NCBI GenBank assembly: GCA_017999985.1 | Contig: JAGNKU010000002.1 | Location: forward strand, 310,001-374,000 | Origin: Phycisphaerae bacterium | GTDB lineage: Bacteria > Planctomycetota > Phycisphaerae > UBA1845 > Fen-1342 | Direction: 5' to 3' | DNA: 64,000 nucleotides | Shown: positions 24,932-33,630 of the stretch, piece by piece | How positions within the stretch are numbered: the stretch's first letter is position 1 | Layout of the letters: each line of letters begins with the position of its first letter | Program-made: the position numbers and the translations under genes | Notes under the pieces: generated by a model | Databases searched by the model: none | Told to the model about the DNA's origin: nothing | Seen by the model: the letters and a program-made list of their open reading frames with translations, nothing else

Positions 24932-26039
24932 GCCCGCTGCTTACCGTCGCTCCGCCCGCGACTGGCTCTGCCTCCTCGGCCGCTTCGGTCTCGAGTCCGT
25001 CCGCCGCAGCTATGCCGTCGCGGTCATTGCCGTCGTGGCGTGGCTCAGCTTTCTCGCCCTGCGCTACCTCGTCGTCACATTGATGTTCCCGGCGCCCGCC
25101 CCGGCCCAGATCACCGGCATCCCCACCCGCCTGACCGAGTCGGTGCTCCGCACGGACAGAAGCGCATGGCGCGGCGTCACCACGGACGCCAACCCGCGCA
25201 CGCCCCCCGCGCACTACCACCGCATCGCGGGCTGGATTCAACCCGATCGCTTCAACGGCTGCACCACGAGCGGCTGCCACGATCCGCTGCCACACGCCCG
25301 CCGCAAGGAGGTCCGTGCTTTCCTTAACATGCACGCCACGAGCCTGCACTGCGGCGTGTGCCACCTGCCGCGCGACGAGCAGCCGCTCACCCTCACCTGG
25401 TATGACCTGGGCCGCGGCGCGCCGCGCGGCGCCCCCGAGGTCGTGCAGCTCTACGCCTGGCTGACCTCGGAACAGGGCCGCGCCGCGCTGGCCGACCCGA
25501 CGCCGGCAATCCAGGCCGAGCTGGTCGCCAGGGTCCGCGAGGCCGCCCGTCAGGCCGACCACGCCCGGGCGCTGGTTGACCTGGCGGACCAGCTAGCGGC
25601 CGAACGCCACAGCAGTCCGGCCTTTGCCGCCCTGGTCGAGACCGCCCGCACGATCCTGCCACGCCATTTCCGCGGCGAGTACGGCGCCAAGCTGGCCCTG
25701 CTGGACCGCACCACAAAAACGCCGACTCTCGGATACGTAGGCACACAGGCCGCCAACGAGGCATATCTGCGCGAGGCCCCGCAAGCTGATGCCGCCCGGC
25801 GGGCACAATTGCTGGCCGCCGTGCATCCGGCGTTGCGCACCCCGACGCTGCACTGCACGGACTGCCACCGCACCCCGGGCATGCTCTTCGACTTCGCTGC
25901 CGCTGGTTATCCCGCGGCACGGATCGAGATGCTCTCGCAGCCCGTGATCTTCCAGATGATCGAGCACATCGCCGCCGGCCAGCCCTTCTACCTCCCCAGC
26001 TTCGTCATCCCAACCACTCAGCCAAGAGATCCGCAGTGA
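24924..26039 (+). CDS. Membrane-anchored trihaem cytochrome
   Basis: 371 residues with one N-terminal transmembrane anchor (AVAVIAVVAWLSFLALRYLV, about residues 32-51). Three haem motifs are spread widely: CTTSGCH (CX4CH, about residue 111), CGVCH (about 140) and CTDCH (about 312). The middle 150 residues are helical and haem-free (rich in Ala, Arg and Glu). No family is recognised. Translational overlap with the CbcL-like gene suggests that it is a partner, perhaps taking electrons from the octahaem domain. RIAGWIQPDRFNGCTTSGCH shows the first motif in context; the wide-spaced motif makes automated haem counts likely to miss it. Confidence 0.8.
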   Translation: MSKPAAYRRSARDWLCLLGRFGLESVRRSYAVAVIAVVAWLSFLALRYLVVTLMFPAPAPAQITGIPTRLTESVLRTDRSAWRGVTTDANPRTPPAHYHRIAGWIQPDRFNGCTTSGCHDPLPHARRKEVRAFLNMHATSLHCGVCHLPRDEQPLTLTWYDLGRGAPRGAPEVVQLYAWLTSEQGRAALADPTPAIQAELVARVREAARQADHARALVDLADQLAAERHSSPAFAALVETARTILPRHFRGEYGAKLALLDRTTKTPTLGYVGTQAANEAYLREAPQADAARRAQLLAAVHPALRTPTLHCTDCHRTPGMLFDFAAAGYPAARIEMLSQPVIFQMIEHIAAGQPFYLPSFVIPTTQPRDPQ

Positions 26040-26437
26040 GGCATCCGCTAGAGAAGCTGCCGGAGATTGTCGCCGCCTACAGCCGCGACGGACTGTACTT
26101 TGCCTCGATCCGGCTGAGTCGCGCCGGAGTGGGCCGCGTCTTTGAGCTGGGTATCTCCCGCGCGTCGTATCTGGCGCTGCGCCGTGTGTTCCAAACGCGG
26201 CCGTTTGATGCGCTACCCGGGCTTCGACAACGGTACTATTTCGAGTGGCCACACCGTCGAAATGACGCTGACCCCAACCGATGCTCTGGTACGATCCGGA
26301 TTGAGCAAGACCGTCGAGGCCGGAATATGGAGTTCGAGCTGCCGCAGCAGCTCATCGCCAACCTGCTCTGGTTCTATGAGATGGAGACGCTCGAGCCAGC
26401 GCGCCACCTGCGCTGCTGGCTCCCACAAGATGAATGA
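26036..26437 (+). CDS. Small protein of unknown function, third gene of the CbcL-like operon
   Basis: 133 residues starting at GTG 26036, which overlaps the trihaem stop as GTGA. I do not recognise a family. It has no signal peptide, no transmembrane segment and no haem motif, so it should be cytoplasmic. It reads as a mixed alpha/beta protein with several Arg and aromatic residues (ISRASYLALRRVF, QRYYFEWPHRR, LIANLLWFYEME). A cytoplasmic product in a membrane cytochrome operon might help assembly or might be unrelated. Coding is supported by the tight coupling rather than by homology. Confidence 0.6.
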   Translation: MRHPLEKLPEIVAAYSRDGLYFASIRLSRAGVGRVFELGISRASYLALRRVFQTRPFDALPGLRQRYYFEWPHRRNDADPNRCSGTIRIEQDRRGRNMEFELPQQLIANLLWFYEMETLEPARHLRCWLPQDE

Positions 26438-26504
26438 GTGCATGCCGCCTCTTCCCGCCTGAGTAAGCCGCGATCGCGCGATACGCATATGCCGGTGACC
26501 GACC

Positions 26505-28337
26505 TCACTCCCGCGTCAACTGCCCCATCACGTCATCCAGGTCGCGCACGCTCAGATCGAGCAGATACAGCGCGTAGTTCTTGTTGTGGATCCCGTTGCC
26601 CGCCTTGATGAACTGCACATTTTGTCGGGCGGGCGTAATCCGCGTCTCGATGTCCGCCGGCAGCTCGATGCCGCGCGCCTGCAGATCCGCGATCCGCTGA
26701 TCGACACGTACCAGCGCCGCCTCCGCTTCCTGCACGTACGTCGCGATCTCGCTGCGCCACTGCTCGAACAACCGCTCGTAGTCACTGCCGTGACACGCGA
26801 TGCACGTCGCCTCCGACGCCTTCACGAGCGCGTCGCCCTTCAGATCGACCGCCGGCTTGATGTGGCAGCCCGTGCAATTCAGCCGCGAGCCGAACATCGC
26901 ATTCGGCATCGGCCGCAGCGCGCCGGTGCCGCCGATCCCCATGAGCAGCTCGACCTGCTCGTGGTGATGGTTCGGGTGGCAATGCTGGCAATCATCGAGA
27001 ATGGGCTGCAGGAACCCCGCGCTCGTCCCGACGTGCGTCGCATCGATCAGCTTATGCTCGATCGCCCGGTGACAGTCCACGCACCGGGCCCACTGACCCG
27101 CGACGTGCGTCTGGTGATACCGCGCCACCGTCTCGGTGTCGCGCGTCGCGAAATCCACCAGATACTTCTCTTGATCGTGGCAGTTCGTGCACGTGCGTTC
27201 CGACACGACCGCCGCGCCCTGGATCACGTCCAGGTGACAGCTCGCGCAGTCGATCTTGCGGTCCACGATTTCGCGGTGGTCCATCAGCGCCGGCCCCGGG
27301 GCCGACGTGGTCGGAAACTGCTGCTGCCAGCTCGCCAGCACCGCCTGATCGTGGACGAGAATCTTGCGCGTCGGCGGCGCGTGGCACTTCAGGCATTCAC
27401 CCGTGTCGCGATTGAACGCCTGGTTGCCGAAGTGGCACGTGAAGCACGTCTCCAGGTCCACCGCCATCACGTGCGCCAGCCCCGACGGATCGTAGCTGTG
27501 GCACGCAGCGCAGTTGAGCCCCCCCAATTGCCGCAGACGCGTCCGCTCGTGCTCCAGCCGCGCGTACTCCAGTACGTCCGCCAGCAGGTCGTCTCGCGCC
27601 AGACCCCCCACCAGCTCGCGCAACTTTGCCTCACGCCGTTCCGCCGGCCCCACCTGCACCGCCGCGACGCGCAGCGGCTCGAAAGCCGCCGGTGACACCG
27701 CCTGCTCGAGCCGTTGCCGCAGGCCCGCGAGTGACGCCTCGGTCTCCGTCAGCTTCAGCTCCGTCCGCAGGTGCTTTTCATGCACGAATGTGACCGTCGG
27801 CAGACGAGTGACCTCCGTCTCCTGATCGCCGACCAGGCGTTTCTCCACGCGCGGCTCGCCGATCAAGAGCGGCTTGCGCATGTACTCGTTGTCGCCATGA
27901 CAAGCCGACCTCAGGCAACTTGCGTCATTGACGCGCGCCCGTGGCCGGCTCGTGCCGTAGCGCCCGCTGAAGTAACTGGCGACCTGCGACAGCCCCCTGA
28001 ACTTCGCCTTGAGCGTGTGCTGCTCGCCCGGCGCGTAATGACACTCCACGCACCACGTCCCCACCTTCTTGCCATGCACATCCTGGCTCCACGACTGGTA
28101 GTAGGAGTCCATGATGTGGCATGTCCCGCAGAAACTCGGCCGTGCCGTGTAGTACTCCGCCCCCCCGATGCCCAACACCCCCAGCACGACGATCACGCCG
28201 CCGATGAGCAACCCCTTGCGCAGCACGCGGCGCCATCGTGGCCGCGCCGGCCTCCCCCTCGGCGTCGCCGCGTCACGCGCCGGAACGTCCCCCGCCGCTG
28301 CAGAATCGCCCGCATGCTGCGCATCATCCGTGGACAT
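26505..28337 (-). CDS. NapC/NirT-type quinol dehydrogenase extended to 12 haems
   Basis: 610 residues from ATG 28337 (a longer upstream in-frame start is possible; no clear ribosome site). One transmembrane anchor (LLIGGVIVVLGVLGIGG, about 42-60) precedes a NapC/CymA-like start, PSFCGTCHIMDSYYQSW and WCVECHYAPG. The haem motifs are CGTCH, CVECH, CLRSACH (CX4CH), CAACH, CFTCH, CLKCH, CASCH, CTNCH, CVDCH, CQHCH, CTGCH and CIACH, between residues 70 and 516. A helical, probably coiled insert lies at about 165-255, and a haem-free helical tail of about 95 residues ends the protein. NapC and CymA have four or so haems and oxidise menaquinol; here the same module seems to continue into its own periplasmic wire. 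Confidence 0.85.
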   Translation of the reverse strand: MSTDDAQHAGDSAAAGDVPARDAATPRGRPARPRWRRVLRKGLLIGGVIVVLGVLGIGGAEYYTARPSFCGTCHIMDSYYQSWSQDVHGKKVGTWCVECHYAPGEQHTLKAKFRGLSQVASYFSGRYGTSRPRARVNDASCLRSACHGDNEYMRKPLLIGEPRVEKRLVGDQETEVTRLPTVTFVHEKHLRTELKLTETEASLAGLRQRLEQAVSPAAFEPLRVAAVQVGPAERREAKLRELVGGLARDDLLADVLEYARLEHERTRLRQLGGLNCAACHSYDPSGLAHVMAVDLETCFTCHFGNQAFNRDTGECLKCHAPPTRKILVHDQAVLASWQQQFPTTSAPGPALMDHREIVDRKIDCASCHLDVIQGAAVVSERTCTNCHDQEKYLVDFATRDTETVARYHQTHVAGQWARCVDCHRAIEHKLIDATHVGTSAGFLQPILDDCQHCHPNHHHEQVELLMGIGGTGALRPMPNAMFGSRLNCTGCHIKPAVDLKGDALVKASEATCIACHGSDYERLFEQWRSEIATYVQEAEAALVRVDQRIADLQARGIELPADIETRITPARQNVQFIKAGNGIHNKNYALYLLDLSVRDLDDVMGQLTRE

Positions 28338-28425
28338 AGCGATATCCAAACACTCGGAGTTCACGCGGGCAGCAAATGTGTATTCTGCCCGTCTCGGTCG
28401 GTCGCCGCGGCCACGCCACATACTC

Positions 28426-28431
28426 TATAAT
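28426..28431 (+). promoter_or_regulatory. -10 element before the 20-haem gene
   Basis: A perfect TATAAT 62 bases before the ATG at 28493, in the 155-base divergent gap between the NapC-type and 20-haem genes. I see no good -35 at 16-18 bases upstream, so the promoter may rely on an activator or on another sigma factor. Confidence 0.45.
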
Positions 28432-28492
28432 GCCCGCACCCCGCCGGAGGCAAGCGCTTCGGCGGGCAGATCGTTCCGACCGAGGATCGGGC

Positions 28493-31400
28493 ATGCTGCG
28501 TCCTGGCAACCTGGCACACGTCGCCCGCGCTGCCGCGTTTCTCGCTATCACGTCCGCCAGCAACGCCGCTCCGCCTGAGCCACCCGCGCGGTTTGTCGCC
28601 ACTCCGGTGCTCACGTTCCAGTACGACGGCCCGCCCGCACTCCACATGCCCACCGCCGTCGCCATCGGGCCCGGCGGCGACGTGTACGTCACCGACGGGG
28701 CCCTGGACCGCATCGTGGTCTTCGCGCCCGACGGTTCGCTCCGTGAAGAATTCCAGACCGTCGGCGAAGAAACCCTCGCGCAGCCCATCAGCCTCAAGTT
28801 CGACCGCCAAGGCATCCTCTGGATCGCCGACACCGGCCACGGTCGCGTCCTCGCCCGTAACCCGGACGGCAGCCTCGCCCGCGTGATCCGCTGCCCGCCC
28901 GCGCCCGACGCCAGACACTCCCCGGACATCACCGATGTGGCCGTCAACGCCGACGGCACCCGTATCTGGCTGGCCGACAACGACAATCACCGCTTGCTCC
29001 GCTATGACGTCGCCGGCGCGACCTTCAGTTCGACCGGCGAGCGCGGCCAATCGCTCGGCCAGCTCTACTACCCATTCATGCTCGCGCTGGGTCCCACCGG
29101 CGATGTCTTCGTCAGCGAGCCCGTCACCGGCCGCGTTCAGATCTTCGACGCCGCCGGCCGCGTCGTGCGCAGCCTTGGCACGTACGGCGCGGACCTCGGC
29201 CAGTTCTACCGCCCCAAGGGCATCGCGATCGATGCCGACGGCAACGCCTGGGTCGTCGACGGCACGCTCGGCGTCGTGCAGGTTTTCCGGCCCACCGGCA
29301 GCCTGCTCGGCGTTCTGTGTGAGCCAGGCGGCCAGCCCTTGAAGCTCGTCTCCCCGGCCGGCATTGCGTTTGACGCCGACGGCAACCTGTACGTTGCCGA
29401 AGTCTCGGCGCACCGCGTCCACAAATTCGCCCTCAAAGTGGATCCCGACGTCGCGCCACCCATGCTGCCGCGCCGTACGACCGTTACCCCGCTGCAGCCG
29501 CAGGCGTGCGCTGTCTGTCATCTTGAGTGGCTCGAACCTCTGGCGCGCGGTGTGACAACCGCGATCATGGCCCCGCCGACAACCACGCCCGAACATCCGG
29601 TCGCCAGCCGGCCGGAAATGTGCCTCTCCTGCCACGATGGCGCGGTCGTGGATTCGCGCCGCCGGATCTGGCTTGAGCACGGTCACAGCACGGACATCCT
29701 GCCGCCACCGACGATGCAGGTACCAGACTTCCTCCCGCTCGTGAACGGCCGGATCGAGTGCCGCACGTGCCATTCCGCCCACGCCGCCGGCCAACCCATG
29801 GGCGATATCGCGACGGCGGTGTTCCTGCGCGTCGCCAACCGCGCCAGCGAGCTGTGCATGAGCTGTCACGCCGACAAGACGGGCGGCCGCGCGGCCGGCA
29901 CGCATCCCACCGGCGGTATGCCCTGGGCCATCCCCGAGGCGCTGGTGCAAGCCGGCGCCCAGGTCGGCCCCGACGCGCGCGAGCTGACGTGCCAGGTCTG
30001 CCACACGCCGCACGGCGCCCGCCATGACCACTTGCTCGTCATGGGCACCGAATCCAGCCAGCTCTGTGTCACCTGTCACGATCAGATGCGGCCTGGCATG
30101 TTCCGCGACGGCGGACCGGCGGAGCACCCGCTCAGCCCAGTCGTGAACGCCGAGCAGGCCGCGGCCATCCGCGAACTCGGCACGCAGCTCGGCCCCGGCG
30201 AGCACCTCATCTGCCTGTCATGCCACAAGCTGCACCACGGCAAAGGCGAGCGCTTCCTCCTCGCCGACGACCTGACGGACGGTCAGATGTGCCTGCGCTG
30301 CCACTCCGACAAGCAGAGCGTCGTCGCGACGCACCATGACCTGCGCACCAACTTCCCCGAGGAGCGCAACCGTCTGGGCATGACCGCGCACACCGGCGGC
30401 CCGTGCAGCTCCTGCCATCTCTTCCACCGCTACGCACGCGCGCCGGAGGCCAGCGAACTCGACCCCGGTGGCGGCAAGTGCATCACCTGCCACCAGCCCG
30501 AGCGCCCCGCACAGACCAAGATCCTCGGCTCCGCCAATCACAGCCCGATCGGCTGCACCAAGTGCCACGATCCGCATACCGGCCAGTTCGGCCAATTCAT
30601 GCACGACGCACCTTACGTCGTCTGCACGCAGTGCCACACAGATCAGGCCGGGCTCGGCGGCGGCCCGCACGATGTCACGCGCGCATCGCCATCCTGGCCC
30701 GTTGCCTCCACGGCCATCGGCGATCGGTGCCTGGCTTGCCACCGCCCCCACGGCGACGACCAGACCGGTCGCTTCCGCGCCGGCCTCGCCGCCGACGCAC
30801 CCGTCGGCGAAGCCTCCTGCCTCGCGTGTCACCGAGCGGTTGGCCCGGACGCGCAGGCCCCGCTCGCCCTGCTGCATCCGCGCGACGTGACCGCGCAGTC
30901 AACGGCCACCGAAGTGCCGCTGTCGACCGGCGGCGAACGCAACGAACGCGGGGAACTCGCCTGCCGCAGTTGTCACGACCCGCATCGCGGTCGCGGCGCT
31001 TCCGAAAAGCTCGTTCGCGTTGCGGCCGGCGACAGCCCGCAAAAAGCCTGCACCAACTGTCATGCCGAAATGACCAACCTGCACGCGATCGGCCATGCCG
31101 CCGGGGTGCTGCGGGCGGCCGGTTTTGAGCCGGGCACCTGCGGCCCATGCCACGTTCCGCACGGCCGCCGCGATGACATCGAGCCGCGCTTTCTGTGGCC
31201 GAAGAAGCTCGAGTTCGTCATGGACGCTGCTGATCCACTGCGGGTGGCGAACCAGCATTGCGTAGCCTGCCATCACACGGGTGGCCCGGTCGCGCCCCCG
31301 GCCATCGCCACGCACCCACCCGCCGAGATGTTCAACGCCACCGCCCCCGACGCCTCCGGCTACCTGCCGCTGTTCAACGAGCGCGGCGAAGTCGACCCGC

Positions 31401-31636
31401 AAGGCAAGATCGCCTGCCGCACCTGTCACCTCACGCATGGCCGGCAGACGGCTGCCCCCTTGCCACCGGCGCTCGGCGAAATCGCCAGCCGGGAGCTGCG
31501 CGCCCGCCAGTGGCATATCCGCTCATTCACCGCCAACGCCGTCTGCACGACCTGCCACGGCACCGATGCGCTGCGCCGTTTCATGTACTTTCACGACGCG
31601 GCCCGGCGCGGCGGACCCATCGCCGGTGGCCGCTGA
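28493..31636 (+). CDS. NHL propeller fused to a 20-haem cytochrome
   Basis: 1047 residues from ATG 28493, after GAGG. A signal peptide (AAAFLAITSASNA) leads to an NHL propeller at about residues 35-325 (LHMPTAVAIGPGGDVYVTDG, LYYPFMLALGPTGDVFVSEP, FYRPKGIAIDADGNAWVVDG). Twenty CXXCH motifs follow between residues 339 and 1022, about one per 34 residues, all canonical. Many are in paired-CXXCH form (CLSCHDG, CTKCHDPH, CRSCHDPH, CQVCHTPH). There is no transmembrane segment after the signal, so it should be periplasmic or exported. The domain order equals that of the NHL-octahaem lipoprotein, which suggests duplication with haem-repeat growth. It is divergent from the NapC-type gene. Function is inferred as a long electron wire. 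Confidence 0.9.
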   Translation: MLRPGNLAHVARAAAFLAITSASNAAPPEPPARFVATPVLTFQYDGPPALHMPTAVAIGPGGDVYVTDGALDRIVVFAPDGSLREEFQTVGEETLAQPISLKFDRQGILWIADTGHGRVLARNPDGSLARVIRCPPAPDARHSPDITDVAVNADGTRIWLADNDNHRLLRYDVAGATFSSTGERGQSLGQLYYPFMLALGPTGDVFVSEPVTGRVQIFDAAGRVVRSLGTYGADLGQFYRPKGIAIDADGNAWVVDGTLGVVQVFRPTGSLLGVLCEPGGQPLKLVSPAGIAFDADGNLYVAEVSAHRVHKFALKVDPDVAPPMLPRRTTVTPLQPQACAVCHLEWLEPLARGVTTAIMAPPTTTPEHPVASRPEMCLSCHDGAVVDSRRRIWLEHGHSTDILPPPTMQVPDFLPLVNGRIECRTCHSAHAAGQPMGDIATAVFLRVANRASELCMSCHADKTGGRAAGTHPTGGMPWAIPEALVQAGAQVGPDARELTCQVCHTPHGARHDHLLVMGTESSQLCVTCHDQMRPGMFRDGGPAEHPLSPVVNAEQAAAIRELGTQLGPGEHLICLSCHKLHHGKGERFLLADDLTDGQMCLRCHSDKQSVVATHHDLRTNFPEERNRLGMTAHTGGPCSSCHLFHRYARAPEASELDPGGGKCITCHQPERPAQTKILGSANHSPIGCTKCHDPHTGQFGQFMHDAPYVVCTQCHTDQAGLGGGPHDVTRASPSWPVASTAIGDRCLACHRPHGDDQTGRFRAGLAADAPVGEASCLACHRAVGPDAQAPLALLHPRDVTAQSTATEVPLSTGGERNERGELACRSCHDPHRGRGASEKLVRVAAGDSPQKACTNCHAEMTNLHAIGHAAGVLRAAGFEPGTCGPCHVPHGRRDDIEPRFLWPKKLEFVMDAADPLRVANQHCVACHHTGGPVAPPAIATHPPAEMFNATAPDASGYLPLFNERGEVDPQGKIACRTCHLTHGRQTAAPLPPALGEIASRELRARQWHIRSFTANAVCTTCHGTDALRRFMYFHDAARRGGPIAGGR

Positions 31637-31660
31637 GTGCGCATCCGGCGGCGCGCGGGA

Positions 31661-31666
31661 TACAAT
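31661..31666 (+). promoter_or_regulatory. Possible -10 element of the lipoprotein gene
   Basis: TACAAT 51 bases before the ATG at 31717, within GGGATACAATCCGG. The -35 region is weak. Confidence 0.35.
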
Positions 31667-31716
31667 CCGGCATTCGTGCGTGGCTGTCCGCCCGCCGCCG
31701 AAGGAGACGAGCACCA

Positions 31717-32448
31717 ATGGTCAAGTGCATATGGCCCCCGGCTGCCACCTGCTGCTGTCTACTGCTGATCGCGCTTGGCGGGTGCGAGCGCGGCACGCCG
31801 AGCACGCCCGCGACGCCCGCGACCGCGGCGAGCACGCAGCCGACCGCCGACGAGCTCGCCCGCGTCCGCCAGTTCGTCCAGGAAACCGCGCCCCGGCGAA
31901 CCGATGCGTTGCCAGCGGGCCATCCGCCGATCAACAACGCGCCGCAGCCCGCACAGGCGCCGCCGTCGCGCAACGCCGGCCCCACGCTGAAGTACACGGC
32001 GCCGGCAAGCTGGGAGCAACAGCCCGTGACGGGCTCCCTGCGCGTGGACGACTATCGGCTCCCGCGGGTCGAGGACGATTCCGAGGATGGCGACCTCGCG
32101 GTATTCGGCACCAATATCGGCGGCGGCGTGGAGGCGAACGTGGAACGCTGGCGGTTGCAGTTTGCCGCTGCCGACGGCCAGCCGATTCCCAACGAGGCCT
32201 TTCATCGTGAACTGCTGGAGGTGAATGGGCTCAAGATCACGTTCGTGGAAGTGGCCGGCCATTTCAGCGGCACGATGATGATGCCTGGCACCCCCAACCC
32301 CCCCGCGAAGAAGGACTACCGGCTGCTGGGCGCAATCGTCGAAACGCCCGCCGGCCCGTGGTATTTCAAAGCCACCGGCCCGGCCGCAACCATGGCACAC
32401 CACCGCGAAGCCTTCCTCGATTTCCTGCGCTCCATGAAGCTCGAGTAG
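31717..32448 (+). CDS. Lipoprotein of unknown function
   Basis: 243 residues from ATG 31717, preceded by AGGAG. The signal ends LIALGGC (Cys23), followed by a Pro/Thr/Ala-rich linker and a compact domain from about residue 85. The domain contains TAPASWEQQPVTGSLRV, then VEANVERWRLQFAAADG, then a C-terminal AAIVETP-like strand (GAIVETPAGPWYFKATGP). From memory, similar PxGW...EANLxRWxxQF...PYFFKLxGP lipoproteins occur in planctomycetes and deltaproteobacteria, without known function. The larger frame beginning at 31258 is a shadow inside the 20-haem gene. It follows the 20-haem gene by 80 bases with a possible promoter of its own. Confidence 0.8.
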   Translation: MVKCIWPPAATCCCLLLIALGGCERGTPSTPATPATAASTQPTADELARVRQFVQETAPRRTDALPAGHPPINNAPQPAQAPPSRNAGPTLKYTAPASWEQQPVTGSLRVDDYRLPRVEDDSEDGDLAVFGTNIGGGVEANVERWRLQFAAADGQPIPNEAFHRELLEVNGLKITFVEVAGHFSGTMMMPGTPNPPAKKDYRLLGAIVETPAGPWYFKATGPAATMAHHREAFLDFLRSMKLE

Positions 32449-32454
32449 CCCGCC

Positions 32455-33630
32455 CTACTCCTTGACCCGCAACTCACCGTCCTTCGTCAGCCCCAGGAAC
32501 TCCGCGATAAACACCTGCGGCGAATCCAGCCCATTGCGCGTGGACGTCCACATCAGGTACTTGCCGTCCGGCGAGAACACCGGCAAGCCATCGAACCCCG
32601 CATCCGACGTCACGCGGCGCATGTCGGTCCCATCGTCGCGGATGATATAAACATCGAAATTCGGCCCGCGCCGAAAATCCGCGTGCGTGAACACGATCCA
32701 CTTGCCCGACGGGTGCCAGTACGGGCACCAGTGGAATGAATCCGCCGGCGTGATCGCCTTCTCCGCCGTCCCGGCGATGTTGTTCACGAAGATCTGCAGG
32801 TTCCCTTTTCCCTCGCGGTCCGAGCGATACACGACGCGCTGTCCATCCGGACTGAAGAACGGTCCGCCGTCGCGCCCATCGTGATGCGTGATCCGTCGCG
32901 GGTTGCCCCCGTCCGCGTCGCAGATGTAGATCGCCGGCGCGCCCTCACGGAGTGAGCAGAACACGATCTGCTTGCCGTCCGGCGAATACGCGCATTCGGC
33001 GTCGTAGCCGTCGCTGTTCGTGAGGCGCTTCAGTGCCCCGGTCGCGAACGTGTACTCGTAGATCTCCATGCCGGGGTAGTACTTCCAGGCATAGTCGCCG
33101 CCGCGCCCGCCGCCGTGCTTCGGCCCGCCCTCGCCGCCCGGATGGCCCTGCGTACGCGCTTCGCCGTGCCCCGGATGGCCGTCCTCGGCCGGTGGCTTTG
33201 CGCCGGCACTTTCACCACGCGGCCGCTTGGCTTCCAGCTCTCCCGGTTTCTCCGGCGGGCGCGGGTCGTCGTGATTCGCCCCGAAGATCACTTTGTCCCC
33301 GCTGGGATGGAAGAACGAGCACGTGGTAGCGCCGGTGCCGGTGCTGATCATCTTCAGCCCCGTTCCATCCGCGTTCATCACGTAGATTTGGTAGTCCTCT
33401 TTGCCGACTGGAAACGCCTGAAAACAGACACGCGCGGCGTCAGGCGAGAAATACGCCTCGCCCGACCGCGCCAGGCCCATCTCCACCGACGTCAATTGGC
33501 GCACGTTGCGCAGCCAGCGCGACTCGTCATGCGCCGGCTGAGACGCCGGCACCTGCGCCCGCGCCGCGCCGACCACCGCAGGCGCCAGAACCATCACCAC
33601 CACACCCGTGACCACGGACAGTGCCTTCAT
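32455..33630 (-). CDS. TolB-like (PD40) beta-propeller protein, secreted
   Basis: 391 residues from ATG 33630, preceded by GGAGAG. A signal peptide (VVTGVVVMVLAPAVVGAARA) leads to repeated PD40 blades: AYFSPDAARVCFQAF, AYSPDGKQIVFCSLREG, FFSPDGQRVVYRSDREG, YWHPSGKWIVFTHADF and VFSPDGKYLMWTSTRNG. A Gly/His/Pro-rich insert (about residues 130-170) interrupts the propeller. Such proteins are common in planctomycetes as periplasmic WD40-like propellers; TolB itself works in envelope integrity, but most relatives are unassigned. No protease domain follows, unlike the prolyl oligopeptidase relatives. It is convergent with the lipoprotein gene, separated by 6 bases. Confidence 0.82.
   Translation of the reverse strand: MKALSVVTGVVVMVLAPAVVGAARAQVPASQPAHDESRWLRNVRQLTSVEMGLARSGEAYFSPDAARVCFQAFPVGKEDYQIYVMNADGTGLKMISTGTGATTCSFFHPSGDKVIFGANHDDPRPPEKPGELEAKRPRGESAGAKPPAEDGHPGHGEARTQGHPGGEGGPKHGGGRGGDYAWKYYPGMEIYEYTFATGALKRLTNSDGYDAECAYSPDGKQIVFCSLREGAPAIYICDADGGNPRRITHHDGRDGGPFFSPDGQRVVYRSDREGKGNLQIFVNNIAGTAEKAITPADSFHWCPYWHPSGKWIVFTHADFRRGPNFDVYIIRDDGTDMRRVTSDAGFDGLPVFSPDGKYLMWTSTRNGLDSPQVFIAEFLGLTKDGELRVKE

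Noticed and set aside
28361-30205. A 614-residue minus-strand frame
   Set aside because: Antisense to the 20-haem gene, with no signal or motif.
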